A DNA stretch of 64,000 nucleotides from Acinetobacter qingfengensis (GCF_008693185.1 NZ_VXKN01000002.1:62001-126000); one strand, 5' to 3'; positions 34,343 through 43,905 are shown, counted from the stretch's first letter. The notes: generated by a model from the letters alone, not told the origin. Numbers and translations: made by a program.

Positions 34343-35686
34343 TTAGAATATACCTTGTGCCAGCATAGCATCGGCAACTTTTACAAATCCTGCAATATTG
34401 GCACCATCAACATAATTAATTGTACCATCATCTTTTTTACCCCAACGCACACAATTTTGATGAATGTCTTTCATGATGTCATGTAAACGTACATCGACCT
34501 CTGCATGTGTCCAGCCTAAGCGTAAAGCATTTTGTGACATTTCCAGTCCTGATGTGGCTACACCACCTGCATTTGAGGCTTTACCCGGAGCATAAAGAAT
34601 TTTTGCAGCAATAAATTTTTCCACCGCTTGCAATGTAGAAGGCATATTTGCACCTTCTGCGACACAAATCACACCATTTTTTAGCAGTTGTTCCGCATCA
34701 TCAGCATCTAACTCATTTTGGGTCGCACAAGGTAATGCAATATCCACTGGAATATGCCAGGGCGTTTTACCCTTAAAGAACTCTAAATCATGTTGCTTGG
34801 CAAACTGTTCAATTCGGCCTCGTTGCTCATTTTTAAATGTCATGAGTTGCAATAATAATGCTTTACTTAAGCCATCTTTAAAATAAACTGTACCGCCCGA
34901 ATCTGATAATGTTACGACTTTTGCACCCAACGAAATGGCTTTTTTGGCAGCATATTGTGCAACATTTCCGGAACCTGATACTGCAACCACTTTATCTTTG
35001 AGTTGATCATTGCGTGTTTTGAGCATCTCTTCTACAAAATACACTACACCATAACCGGTTGCTTCCGGTCGCATTAAGCTGCCACCAAATGACAAGCCTT
35101 TACCAGTAAATACCGAAGACGTATCATTACTTAATTTTTTCATCATACCGGCCATATAACCGACTTCCCGACCGCCAACGCCAATATCACCCGCTGGAAT
35201 ATCAGTATCCGAGCCCAAATGACGATATAATTCCAGCATTAATGCTTGACAAAATCGCATAATTTCTGCATCAGATTTACCCTTAGGATCAAAATCTGAT
35301 CCACCTTTCCCACCACCCATAGGCAATGTTGTTAAAGCATTTTTAAAAGTTTGTTCGAAACCCAAAAATTTTAAAATAGATAAATTAACTGATGGATGAA
35401 AACGCATTCCGCCTTTAAATGGGCCAATGGCAGAATTAAACTGTACACGAAATGCACGATTAACCTGAGTTTTCCCCTGATCATCTACCCAAGCAACACG
35501 AAATTGAATCACGCGTTCTGGTTCTACCAAACGCTCTAAAATACCTTGTTGTGCATATTGAGGATGTTTTTGCAAAAATGGCCATAAACTCACCATAACT
35601 TCTTCAACCGCTTGTAAAAATTCTGGTTGATACGCATCGCGTGCTTTAACGTAATTTAAAAAATCCTCGATATTGGCGTATTTCAA
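34343..35686 (-). CDS. gdhA: NADP-specific glutamate dehydrogenase
   Basis: A 447-residue enzyme of the hexameric GDH family. It has FNSAIGPFKGGMRFHPSVN and ALTTLPMGGGKGGSDFDPKGKS with the catalytic lysines, VGGREVGYMAGMMKKL, and the NADP fold AVSGSGNVAQYAAKKA. It aminates 2-oxoglutarate to glutamate. The start codon is TTG at 35686, eight bases after an excellent AGGAGAG, and no ATG fits better. A GGTGC...GCACC dyad lies about 40 bp upstream. It is monocistronic with its own terminator. Confidence 0.95.
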   Translation of the reverse strand: MKYANIEDFLNYVKARDAYQPEFLQAVEEVMVSLWPFLQKHPQYAQQGILERLVEPERVIQFRVAWVDDQGKTQVNRAFRVQFNSAIGPFKGGMRFHPSVNLSILKFLGFEQTFKNALTTLPMGGGKGGSDFDPKGKSDAEIMRFCQALMLELYRHLGSDTDIPAGDIGVGGREVGYMAGMMKKLSNDTSSVFTGKGLSFGGSLMRPEATGYGVVYFVEEMLKTRNDQLKDKVVAVSGSGNVAQYAAKKAISLGAKVVTLSDSGGTVYFKDGLSKALLLQLMTFKNEQRGRIEQFAKQHDLEFFKGKTPWHIPVDIALPCATQNELDADDAEQLLKNGVICVAEGANMPSTLQAVEKFIAAKILYAPGKASNAGGVATSGLEMSQNALRLGWTHAEVDVRLHDIMKDIHQNCVRWGKKDDGTINYVDGANIAGFVKVADAMLAQGIF

Positions 35687-35722
35687 TGTCTTTGCTCTCC
35701 TGGTTGTCGTCCCTTGATTTAT

Positions 35723-35745
35723 TTTGGTGCCAAAAATGCACCAAA
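35723..35745. promoter_or_regulatory. Dyad upstream of gdhA
   Basis: TTTGGTGC and GCACCAAA flank 7 nt, about 40-60 bp before the gdhA start. It could be an operator for a nitrogen regulator. On the minus strand the same bases also hold a GG-N10-GC spacing reminiscent of sigma-54 promoters; neither reading is secure. Confidence 0.4.
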
Positions 35746-35901
35746 TTAATTATAAAAACGCCCTTATTTAATACATTTTTTACCTATTGCACAATAATTT
35801 TACATTTTATTTAAAAATAATTATCATTTTTAAATGTTACATTGTTACTTAACTTATTAATTTAAATAAAAAAAAGCATTTCACTTTTTCCCTGATGAAT
35901 T

Positions 35902-35910
35902 TGCTATAAT
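35902..35910 (+). promoter_or_regulatory. Extended -10 promoter of rnfB-nth
   Basis: TGCTATAAT is an extended -10 element; transcription would start near 35917. This makes a TTG at 35920 an unlikely start and supports the ATG at 35983. Confidence 0.55.
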
Positions 35911-35982
35911 CAGTTTTAATTGATCGGTGTGTTCATTTATCAATATTTTTCAATTTTAGCCTATTATTTTTTGCACCAGCCT

Positions 35983-36774
35983 ATGTCATCGCCACTGCAA
36001 TCCCTCATTTACCAAATTGACCAACTGCTTCCACAGACCCAGTGTGGTTTATGTGGACACCGTGCCGGCTGTTTGCCTTATGCTCAAGCAATTGCAGCGG
36101 GTGAATCTGCCAATAAATGTGTACCGGGAGGACAACCTGTTGCCGATGCAATTGCCAACCTACTTGGCCGCGAACATTTACCCGCAGAGCCCAGTGTATG
36201 GGATGTTCAGGCAGATGGACGTCCACAACGAATTAAGGCCGTCATTAAGGAAGATGAATGCATTGGTTGTACCAAATGTATTGCCGCCTGTCCTGTAGAT
36301 GCCATTATAGGCAGTGGCAAAATGATGCATACTATTTTGACTGATTTATGTACAGGTTGTGAACTTTGTCTGGAACCTTGTCCTGTAGATTGTATTGATC
36401 TGGTACCAGATCTTTCGCCCCTACCTCATCCAGCACAACGTATCACAGAACAAAATAGCCTACGAAACCGATATAAAGCACATTTACTAAGAGAACAATC
36501 ACGTCAGGAACAGCGTACCAATGCGCATCCCGTTACTCGTGCAGGTACATCAAAAGCGCAATTAGAAGCAATTATTGGCAATACAGTAGCGCCACCACCT
36601 ACATCTGAAATCGCAAAAAAACCAATACAAGATGCAAAAACTACCATTGAATTGGCAAAACTTCGTACACAAATTAAAAAATTACAAAAACAAATCAGTA
36701 TGCGAGCTGATAATACAAAAGCACAGCAATTAGCCGAACTTGAACAACGTTTACACCAATTAATGGAAGCCTGA
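35983..36774 (+). CDS. rnfB: RnfB-like ferredoxin, soluble and orphan
   Basis: About 263 residues. The N-terminal RnfB cluster motif is [10 protein letters not shown]...C, followed by two ferredoxin-type 4Fe-4S motifs, [15 protein letters not shown] and [15 protein letters not shown]. The C terminus is a charged coiled coil ([19 protein letters not shown]). Canonical RnfB begins with a membrane helix; from this start none is present, and no other rnf genes adjoin. It probably carries electrons to an unknown partner. nth follows after 1 bp, a pairing also seen where rnf operons end with nth. The start was chosen from the promoter position. Confidence 0.85.
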   Translation: MSSPLQSLIYQIDQLLPQTQCGLCGHRAGCLPYAQAIAAGESANKCVPGGQPVADAIANLLGREHLPAEPSVWDVQADGRPQRIKAVIKEDECIGCTKCIAACPVDAIIGSGKMMHTILTDLCTGCELCLEPCPVDCIDLVPDLSPLPHPAQRITEQNSLRNRYKAHLLREQSRQEQRTNAHPVTRAGTSKAQLEAIIGNTVAPPPTSEIAKKPIQDAKTTIELAKLRTQIKKLQKQISMRADNTKAQQLAELEQRLHQLMEA

Positions 36775-36775
36775 A

Positions 36776-37456
36776 ATGACCAAAGCGATGACCAAAGCAC
36801 AAATTCAGATCTTCTTTGAGCGTTTAAGAGAACAGCGGCCACACCCTAAAACCGAATTAAATTACGAGTCGCCATTTCAATTATTGATTGCTGTTTTACT
36901 CTCGGCACAGGCAACTGATGTAAGTGTCAATAAAGCGACCCGACAGCTATTTATTGATGCGCCAGATGCGAAAAGCATATATGCATTAGGCGTAGAAAGA
37001 TTAAAAACTTATATTAAAACCATTGGTTTATATAATTCAAAAGCGGAAAATGTCATTAAAACCTGTCAAATTTTGCTAGAAAAGTTTGACGGACAGGTTC
37101 CTGACCAGCGTAAAGATTTAGAAGCCTTACCCGGCGTGGGACGTAAAACAGCTAATGTGGTATTAAATACTGCTTTTGGACAACCCACTATGGCCGTGGA
37201 TACTCATATATTTCGTGTGGGTAACCGTACTGGTTTAGCTAAAGGCAAAGATGTACTTGAAGTAGAACAACGCTTACTCAAAGTGATTCCCAAAGAATTT
37301 ATACTGGATGCCCACCACTGGTTAATTCTACATGGTCGCTATTGCTGTACTGCACGCAAACCAAAATGTGGTGAATGTGTCGTTGCAGATGTATGTAATT
37401 GGAAAGAACGCTTTGATTATGGTGCAGAAATTCCTCTATTACCTGATAGGGATTAA
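36776..37456 (+). CDS. nth: Endonuclease III
   Basis: A 226-residue DNA glycosylase/AP lyase that removes oxidised pyrimidines. It has the HhH motif LEALPGVGRKTANVVLN with the catalytic Lys, the catalytic Asp in DTHIFRVGNRTGLA, and a C-terminal 4Fe-4S loop with C-x6-C-x2-C-x5-C spacing (CTARKPKCGECVVADVC). It is in an operon with rnfB, ATG one base after its stop. Slightly longer than the E. coli enzyme at both ends. Confidence 0.96.
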   Translation: MTKAMTKAQIQIFFERLREQRPHPKTELNYESPFQLLIAVLLSAQATDVSVNKATRQLFIDAPDAKSIYALGVERLKTYIKTIGLYNSKAENVIKTCQILLEKFDGQVPDQRKDLEALPGVGRKTANVVLNTAFGQPTMAVDTHIFRVGNRTGLAKGKDVLEVEQRLLKVIPKEFILDAHHWLILHGRYCCTARKPKCGECVVADVCNWKERFDYGAEIPLLPDRD

Positions 37457-37530
37457 TTTTTTCAGAAATACTTTGATAGTTTCCGTCTACTGCTATTTTG
37501 GCATAGAATAAATTAAATCTTATTCTATCT

Positions 37531-38571
37531 ATGCCTATGAATACCATAAAACCCACCACAAAACGTAATTTTTATGCTTTGGAAGAGCACCCCTTTGCCC
37601 AATATGTACGCATATTAGGAAAAGGTAAAACCGGTAGCCGATCTTTGACCTACGATGAAGCCTATCAGGCCTTTACCATGATTTTAAAAGGTGACGTGCT
37701 GGATGTACAAATCGGTGCATTTTTAATGTTGTTACGTGTCAAGGAAGAATCTGTAGACGAACTTGCAGGTTTTGTACAAGCCACTAAAAATCAACTAAAC
37801 CTTCCAGCACTACCTTTTCAAGTTGATCTTGACTGGTCAAGTTATGCAGGTAAACGTAAACATTATCCATGGTTTTTGCTTTCTGCACTCACCTTGGCAC
37901 AGCATGGCTATAAAGTCGTTATGCATGGTGTTGCTGGACATACCATTAACCGACTTTATACCGAACAGGCATTATTACATTTAGATTTTCAGTCCTGTCA
38001 GGATATTCAGGATATTCCGCAACATCTACAACAGCAAAATTTTGCATTTATTCCATTGGAACTGCTGTCGCCAGTATTAAATGAATTAATCCAGTATCGT
38101 CAAATTCTTGGATTACGCTCACCTGTCCATACCCTATCCCGTTTGATTAATCCTTATGATGCCAAAGCAACACTACAAGCAATTTTTCACCCTGCTTATC
38201 GGCAATCTCACCAACAGGCAGCATATCGGTTAGGTTATCAGAATAGTGCAGTAATTAAGGGTGAAGGAGGCGAATTTGAGCGCAATCCTGATGCCAAGAC
38301 ACTTATTTGTGGCATTAAAAATGGCAAATGCTATGAACAGGAGTTACCAAAACTTAATCCGGATCGTTCTGTAGGAGAAGAAGTTTTTGATCTAGACTTT
38401 TTTAAAGCAGTCTGGTTAGGTCAAGCAACACATGATTATGGCAATCAAGCGATTACTGAAACACTTGCAATTGCCCTAATGACCATGCAAATCAGCCAAA
38501 GCTATGAAGCCGCACAACAGCTAGCCTATCAACTCTGGCTGACCCGATTTAATGGAAACGAATCGGCTTAA
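37531..38571 (+). CDS. ybiB: YbiB-type TrpD2 family protein
   Basis: A 346-residue homolog of anthranilate phosphoribosyltransferase. It has an N-terminal helical domain (YDEAYQAFTMILKGDVLDVQIGAFLMLLRVKEES) and a phosphoribosyl-like core where the usual GTGGD is replaced (VMHGVAGHT), then IKGEGGEFERNPDA. YbiB/TrpD2 proteins bind DNA or RNA and lack the TrpD reaction; E. coli ybiB is SOS-linked. The placement beside nth is suggestive of DNA metabolism but not proof. Its 3' end overlaps the convergent DUF1315 gene by 23 bp. Confidence 0.8.
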   Translation: MPMNTIKPTTKRNFYALEEHPFAQYVRILGKGKTGSRSLTYDEAYQAFTMILKGDVLDVQIGAFLMLLRVKEESVDELAGFVQATKNQLNLPALPFQVDLDWSSYAGKRKHYPWFLLSALTLAQHGYKVVMHGVAGHTINRLYTEQALLHLDFQSCQDIQDIPQHLQQQNFAFIPLELLSPVLNELIQYRQILGLRSPVHTLSRLINPYDAKATLQAIFHPAYRQSHQQAAYRLGYQNSAVIKGEGGEFERNPDAKTLICGIKNGKCYEQELPKLNPDRSVGEEVFDLDFFKAVWLGQATHDYGNQAITETLAIALMTMQISQSYEAAQQLAYQLWLTRFNGNESA

Positions 38572-38821
38572 ACTCTTCATCTTGCTGGGGATCGTGAGAA
38601 TCACAATGTTCATCTTCTTCTTTGGTTCCACGATCTATATAGCCTGTTCGCTCAGCTTCCGGCAGATGTTTGTGTTCCCAGATTAAAACTGCCTGCATAC
38701 AGATCTCACGTTGCTCTTGAGTTAATGCCACACCATTATCCCATTTACCAATCTCGACTGCTGTTTTCAACTTTGCCACAATTTCAGGGGTTAATGTTTT
38801 TAAAATTTGCTCAATATTCAT
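38549..38821 (-). CDS. DUF1315 (YeaC-like) small protein
   Basis: A 90-residue acidic protein: MNIEQILKTLTPEIVAKLKT, GKWDNGVALTQEQREICMQA and IDRGTKEEDEHCD match the YeaC/DUF1315 family of unknown function. It overlaps the end of ybiB by 23 bp and lies 10 bp downstream of nadK in the same direction, so it is probably co-transcribed with nadK. Confidence 0.8.
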   Translation of the reverse strand: MNIEQILKTLTPEIVAKLKTAVEIGKWDNGVALTQEQREICMQAVLIWEHKHLPEAERTGYIDRGTKEEDEHCDSHDPQQDEEFKPIRFH

Positions 38822-38831
38822 TAATTATTTC

Positions 38832-39743
38832 CTAATTTTGCTCATCAGATGTACTGTCAAAATCCTGATTCCAGCGTAATTTCGTGCGACATGCGGCATA
38901 AAAATCGTAACCAGGTGGATGGAGTAAGGTTAATTTAAAAGGGTGTTTACGAATATGTAACCAGTCACCCACCTGTAATGTCACACTGTTTTGTCCATCC
39001 GGACTGACCATTGGTAAAATCTGATTATCGCGAATCAAAATCTTAATTTCACTTTGCCCCCCCACTACAATCGGACGGGATGAAATATTATGTGGATGCA
39101 TAGGCACCAAAATAATCGCATCCATATTAGGATGTACAATTGGCCCACCGCCAGATAAGGCATAGGCCGTTGAGCCTGTTGGTGATGAAATAATTAAACC
39201 ATCGCTATGCTGCCGATAAACATAAGTTCCATCAATATTTAACTCAAAATCAATCATGTGAACTGATTTTCCAGAGTGCAATACAATATCATTCAGGGCA
39301 ATATCCTGATATATCACCTGTCCTTGTGAGCGTATTTCTGTTTCCAGCAAAAATCTCTGATCTGCAATAAAATCTCCATCAAGGACTTGGCCTAATTTAT
39401 TGAGCACATCAATAGGAGAAATATCGGTTAAAAATCCAAGTCGCCCACGATTAACTCCCACGACCGGGACATTATATTTGGCCAACGCCCGAGCTGCATG
39501 TAACAAGGAACCATCCCCACCAACCACTACCACAAGATCTGTCATTTGCCCCAAATGTGCCCGACTACTGATCTGTACATTATCGAAAGGGCCTAAATCT
39601 GCGGTTTCCTGATCAAAAATCGGGCGAAGTCCCCGTTCCAGTAAAAACTGATAGATAATTTTTAATGTTTCAACAACACTTGCTTTTCCTGGACGGCCAA
39701 TGAGTCCAATATTTTGAAATGACTTTGAAAAATGATAATGCAC
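38832..39743 (-). CDS. nadK: NAD kinase
   Basis: About 303 residues. The kinase signature GGDGSLLHAARAL is at about residue 73, followed by GVNRGRLGFLTD, LNDIVLHSG and the ATP/NAD motif SPTGSTAYALSGGGPIVHP. It phosphorylates NAD+ to NADP+. The start is non-ATG: GTG at 39743 has GGAG eight bases upstream and is preferred over GTG at 39752. A DUF1315 gene follows closely. Confidence 0.95.
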   Translation of the reverse strand: MHYHFSKSFQNIGLIGRPGKASVVETLKIIYQFLLERGLRPIFDQETADLGPFDNVQISSRAHLGQMTDLVVVVGGDGSLLHAARALAKYNVPVVGVNRGRLGFLTDISPIDVLNKLGQVLDGDFIADQRFLLETEIRSQGQVIYQDIALNDIVLHSGKSVHMIDFELNIDGTYVYRQHSDGLIISSPTGSTAYALSGGGPIVHPNMDAIILVPMHPHNISSRPIVVGGQSEIKILIRDNQILPMVSPDGQNSVTLQVGDWLHIRKHPFKLTLLHPPGYDFYAACRTKLRWNQDFDSTSDEQN

Positions 39744-39949
39744 CCAATTCACTCCGGTGAAATCAGGATTTCATCATATCATCTCCCCGATTTTTCACCA
39801 ATTGGCAGAGCATTTGAAAGTTCTAATTTTGCTAAAAAAGTGTGTAATTATTGTTTTTTATGCCAATTATCAAGCTTACAGTCATTGCATATTACATATA
39901 GCTATCGCATTATTGAGCCAATTTATTTTTTGATTTATGACGATCATCA

Positions 39950-42343
39950 ATGCAAAAACAACGTGGTATAGGTTTAATTGCTTTTAGCATTTTAATTTTG
40001 ATCTTGATAGCTTTTATCGGTTTAGGTATTTACCTAGTCAAGTTAGACAATATTGTACGTAAAAAGTTTGACGGTCAACGCTGGGATATTCCGGCCAAAG
40101 TGTATGCTCGCCCGCTAGAACTTTATGCACAATCAGATAGCAATAAAACTGACATTATTGCCGAACTAAGATTACTGGGTTATCAATCTGCCAATAGTTA
40201 TAACAAATCAGGTACTTTTGAAGATAAAGGCCAGCAATTGTTTATCCATACCCGTGGTTTTGATTTCGGTGATAGCACTGAGCCTGAACGCGTCATTGAA
40301 CTGAATTTTTCAGCCAATCAACAAATCAATAATATTCGCACGACTCAACCTTCAACAACAGGTGTTTTACGGTTAGAACCTTTATTAATTGGTGGAATTT
40401 ATCCACAACATAATGAAGATCGTGTCCTGATCAAGCTACAAAATGTACCTCAACCTTTACTTGATGCATTAATTGCAACAGAAGATCGTGACTTTTATCA
40501 ACACTATGGTATTTCATTACGTGGAACCGCGCGAGCAATTTTAAGTAATATCACTGGTGGTAAACGTCAAGGTGGCTCTACTCTGACGCAACAATTAGTC
40601 AAAAATTTCTTTTTAACGCCAGAACGTACTTATAAACGTAAAGCCAATGAAGCATTAATGGCAATTTTAGTCGAATTGCATTACAGCAAAAATGAAATTC
40701 TTGAATCCTATTTAAATGAAGTCAATCTTGGCCAAAATGGCAATTATTCTGTTAATGGCTATGGTCTTGCAGCACAATTTTATTTTGGTCAGCCTTTGAG
40801 GGAATTAAATACCTCTCAACTGGCCTTTCTGGTCGGTTTGGTCAATGGCCCTTCTTATTATAATCCTTGGAAAAATCCTGATCGTGCGATTCAACGTCGT
40901 AATGTAGTATTACACAATATGCTGGAAACAGGCAAACTTTCTCAGGAAGAATACCAACGGGAAAAAGCACGTCCACTCGGCGTTATGAATAAACCTGGCC
41001 TAACGGCTGTACGTTTCCCTGATTTTATGGATCTGGTCAGACGACAATTAAAACAGGAATATCAAGAATCTGATCTTGAAAATCAAGGTTTGCGGATTTT
41101 CACCACACTGGATCCTGTGGCACAAACCCGAATTCAAAATAGTTTTAACAGCACAGTTAATCAATTAATTAAACGTAATCCTCGTACACTGGAAAATCTA
41201 CAAGGTGCAGTCATTGTGTCACACCCAGAAAATGGTGAAATCATTGCAGCACTGGGCAGTACTGGTAACTTTACTGGATTTAACCGTGTTATTGATGCGA
41301 AACGGCAAGTGGGCTCACTGTTAAAGCCTGTAGTATATATGCAGGCATTACAATCTGGTCGTTATAACTGGGCTTCACCGATTCAAGATAGTGCAATTAC
41401 CATTACCGCTCCAGGACAGAAAGCCTGGACGCCAAAAAATTATAGTGGTAATGAACATGGTATCATACCAATGCAAACAGCACTGGCCAACTCCTTTAAC
41501 CTTGCAACAGTACGTTTAGGCTGGGAAGCTGGTATGCCAACCTTCATCAATAATTTGAAACGTCTGGGTGTACCAGAACAAATTCCTGATTATCCTTCAG
41601 CTCTATTAGGTGCGGTTAATCTTGCACCAATTGATATTTTGCGAGTTTATCAAAACTTTGCCACAGGTGGCTTCAATTATCCTGTACGTACTATTCGCTC
41701 AGTTGTTGATGCTAATGGACATCTCTTGCAACGTTACAGTTTGCAGGTACAAAATACCATTGATCCATCTACAGCCTACTTAGTCAATTATGGCTTACAG
41801 CAAGTAATGAGTGCTGGTACAGGTCGAGCAGCTTATAGTGGTCTGCCTCGCAACTTAAATCTGGCAGGAAAATCAGGCACAACCAACGATGCAAGAGATT
41901 CATGGTTTGCCGGCTATAGTGGCAATTATCTGGCAGTTGTCTGGTTAGGCGAAGACAATAACAAACCTATTGGTCTTACCGGCTCTACAGGTGCTTTACC
42001 AGTATGGACCAATGTTATGAAACAACTCAAAAATACGCCAAATGACATGCCGATACCAGATACTGTTCAATGGCAATGGATCGATTCAGCAAGTGGATTA
42101 CTATCTGCGACCAATTGTAGCGGTGCTTTGTATATTCCATTATCTATCAATAACATTCCACGTCAGGCAACTGCATGTGCCCTACCATATTATCAAGTTG
42201 AACCAAGTAGTGCCGATGTCAGCAATGATTCTGAACAATCTACCCCTGATACGATTGAGCACTGGATTAGGGACAGTGATTCAAATTCATCTCAGGCCAA
42301 CCAGCCGGATATCATTTCTCAAGGAGGATATAATGCGCAATAA
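39950..42343 (+). CDS. mrcB: Penicillin-binding protein 1b, bifunctional
   Basis: A 797-residue class A PBP with one N-terminal membrane helix and a UB2H-like region (about 50-130). The GT51 glycosyltransferase has ATEDRDFYQHYGIS and GGSTLTQQLVKNFFL. The transpeptidase has SLLK, SFN and KSGTTND active-site motifs. It polymerises and cross-links peptidoglycan. Its last codons overlap the lpoP start by 11 bp, pointing to coupled expression with its activator. The ATG lacks a clear Shine-Dalgarno. Confidence 0.95.
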   Translation: MQKQRGIGLIAFSILILILIAFIGLGIYLVKLDNIVRKKFDGQRWDIPAKVYARPLELYAQSDSNKTDIIAELRLLGYQSANSYNKSGTFEDKGQQLFIHTRGFDFGDSTEPERVIELNFSANQQINNIRTTQPSTTGVLRLEPLLIGGIYPQHNEDRVLIKLQNVPQPLLDALIATEDRDFYQHYGISLRGTARAILSNITGGKRQGGSTLTQQLVKNFFLTPERTYKRKANEALMAILVELHYSKNEILESYLNEVNLGQNGNYSVNGYGLAAQFYFGQPLRELNTSQLAFLVGLVNGPSYYNPWKNPDRAIQRRNVVLHNMLETGKLSQEEYQREKARPLGVMNKPGLTAVRFPDFMDLVRRQLKQEYQESDLENQGLRIFTTLDPVAQTRIQNSFNSTVNQLIKRNPRTLENLQGAVIVSHPENGEIIAALGSTGNFTGFNRVIDAKRQVGSLLKPVVYMQALQSGRYNWASPIQDSAITITAPGQKAWTPKNYSGNEHGIIPMQTALANSFNLATVRLGWEAGMPTFINNLKRLGVPEQIPDYPSALLGAVNLAPIDILRVYQNFATGGFNYPVRTIRSVVDANGHLLQRYSLQVQNTIDPSTAYLVNYGLQQVMSAGTGRAAYSGLPRNLNLAGKSGTTNDARDSWFAGYSGNYLAVVWLGEDNNKPIGLTGSTGALPVWTNVMKQLKNTPNDMPIPDTVQWQWIDSASGLLSATNCSGALYIPLSINNIPRQATACALPYYQVEPSSADVSNDSEQSTPDTIEHWIRDSDSNSSQANQPDIISQGGYNAQ

Positions 42344-42956
42344 TAAGCAGAACCAGTTTCTCAACCGCTATGCATTTTTTTTAATCATGGGAACAATGCT
42401 GGCTGGTTGTCAATCGTTACCTCCACAAACTTCAGGACAGATAGAACAACCAAAATCTGAACAAAAAGCTGAACCTGAGCAGAAGGTAAAAACTGCACCT
42501 TACCCTGATGATGGTATCCGCCGTGAATCGAAACCTTTACCATCTATTCCTGTACAGCAACCCTCCACCCAATCACCACCACGAGTAATCTTACCAGCAC
42601 CCAAACCACAACCTAAACAACAGTTGAAAGATGGTCGTGGGGTTGCGGCGTATCAAAAGTTAATGAGCGATTATCTTGTTAATTTACGCAATAATCGATT
42701 ATCAGCAGCAGAAAATAATCTGATTCAGGCACAGCGCATTGCACCCCAATCAGCAGATGTATATCGTGAATTGGCACGATTGGCAAACCTCAGACAACAA
42801 GGCGCTAATGCTGAAGCAATGGCGCGTAAAGGTCTAACTTTTGCACAGAACAACACGCAACGTAAGCAATTGTGGCAACAAATTCTTCAGTCAGCACAAA
42901 TCCGTAATAATAATGCGCTGATTCAACAGGCACAACAAAACATCAATCGTTATTAA
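42333..42956 (+). CDS. lpoP: LpoP-like outer-membrane lipoprotein with TPR, PBP1b activator candidate
   Basis: A 207-residue lipoprotein. The signal peptide ends in the lipobox LAGC (Cys near residue 25). A Pro/Gln/Lys-rich linker (about 30-110) could span the periplasm. A C-terminal TPR-like helical domain has NNLIQAQRIAPQSADVYREL and ALIQQAQQNIN. A perfect AAGGAGG lies six bases before the ATG at 42333; the longer upstream frame is an artefact inside mrcB. In Pseudomonas, LpoP, a TPR lipoprotein encoded next to PBP1b, activates that enzyme; overlap with mrcB and domain layout support the same role. Confidence 0.75.
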   Translation: MRNNKQNQFLNRYAFFLIMGTMLAGCQSLPPQTSGQIEQPKSEQKAEPEQKVKTAPYPDDGIRRESKPLPSIPVQQPSTQSPPRVILPAPKPQPKQQLKDGRGVAAYQKLMSDYLVNLRNNRLSAAENNLIQAQRIAPQSADVYRELARLANLRQQGANAEAMARKGLTFAQNNTQRKQLWQQILQSAQIRNNNALIQQAQQNINRY

Positions 42957-42973
42957 TTTTTTTAATACAGCTT

Positions 42974-43009
42974 AAAAAAGAATGCTCAGCAGTACGCATT
43001 CTTTTTTTT
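42974..43009. terminator. Bidirectional terminator after lpoP
   Basis: AAAAAAGAATGC pairs with GCATTCTTTTTT around a short loop, with extra T residues, between convergent genes. Confidence 0.85.
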
Positions 43010-43020
43010 CATTCAAATGT

Positions 43021-43905
43021 TTATTTATTCCAAAAATCACCAATACCAGCAACACCATAAGCCCCATATCGTATAGCATCGTCTAATTGCTGTCGTTGTA
43101 TACCACCCAATGCATATACAGGTAAATATGTAGATTGAGCCAGTACAGAAAATTTTTGCCAGCCTATTGGAGCATGATCTGGATGGGTCAAAGTTGCTTG
43201 AATCGGACTTAATAAAATTGCATCACAACCAAGTTTTTCTGCCTGAGCAATATCCTGCACATGATGACAGGCAGCAATTAAATTTTTATTCTGAAGCAAT
43301 TTTTCATTATAAGTTTGATGAAGTTGAGAAGATTTTAAATGAATGGCAAAGATCTGTTGCTGCATTTCTATACTGAGTTGCTGATACACCTCAATATTGA
43401 CAATATAACGCAAAGAATCATTTTGATGTAAACGCGCCCGAACAGCATCCAAATCTTCACGTAAATAACATAAATCCGTTTTGCACTGTGTCAGGTGAAT
43501 ATCGTTTATTGCAATGGCCAACTCTCTTGACCAATGTAATTGTCGCAAAACAGGTAAATTTGCCGCAGGAAATGGTAATGTTAAAACTTGATCCAGTCCA
43601 ATCCATTGCCAATGTTGATTCTCAAGAATTGTAGTGCGAGCAATACAACGATAAAAGTATAATTCTACGGTTTTGTCCGCATAAGCAAAGCTAAAATGTG
43701 CAAACTGGCGGTTCACATCAATTTCAATACCCACTTCCTCCATAACTTCCCGCTGTAATGCTTGCTGTACCGATTCATCTACTTCAATTTTTCCACCAGG
43801 AAATTCATAACATCCACCTTGATGTAAATGTTCATCACGCCAGCCAACCAAAACTTTGCCCTGATTTAAAATAAGCGCAATCGCAACCTGTACTTTTTTC
43901 GACAT
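43021..43905 (-). CDS. Nudix hydrolase (MutT-like) fused to a thiamine-phosphate-synthase-like domain
   Basis: A 294-residue fusion. Residues 1 to about 130 are MutT/Nudix with the box GGKIEVDESVQQALQREVMEEVG. Residues about 155-290 are ThiE/TenI-like (AACHHVQDIAQAEKLGCDAI, LSPIQATLTHPDHAPIGW, YALGGIQRQQLDDAIRYGAYGVAGI). It likely sanitises 8-oxo-dGTP; the role of the ThiE-like half is unknown. Such fusions are common in gammaproteobacteria. AGGA precedes the ATG. Confidence 0.9.
   Translation of the reverse strand: MSKKVQVAIALILNQGKVLVGWRDEHLHQGGCYEFPGGKIEVDESVQQALQREVMEEVGIEIDVNRQFAHFSFAYADKTVELYFYRCIARTTILENQHWQWIGLDQVLTLPFPAANLPVLRQLHWSRELAIAINDIHLTQCKTDLCYLREDLDAVRARLHQNDSLRYIVNIEVYQQLSIEMQQQIFAIHLKSSQLHQTYNEKLLQNKNLIAACHHVQDIAQAEKLGCDAILLSPIQATLTHPDHAPIGWQKFSVLAQSTYLPVYALGGIQRQQLDDAIRYGAYGVAGIGDFWNK

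Noticed and set aside
35723..35745. NtrC binding site at the gdhA dyad
   Set aside because: Known NtrC sites have GCACC first and GGTGC second; the half-sites here are in the opposite order, so only a generic dyad is reported.
36504..36842. 112-codon frame antisense to rnfB and the nth start
   Set aside because: Antisense shadow with no recognisable pattern.
42042..42332. Upstream extension of the lipoprotein frame inside mrcB
   Set aside because: A perfect Shine-Dalgarno and lipoprotein signal peptide fix the start at 42333; the extension is only the mrcB sequence in another frame.
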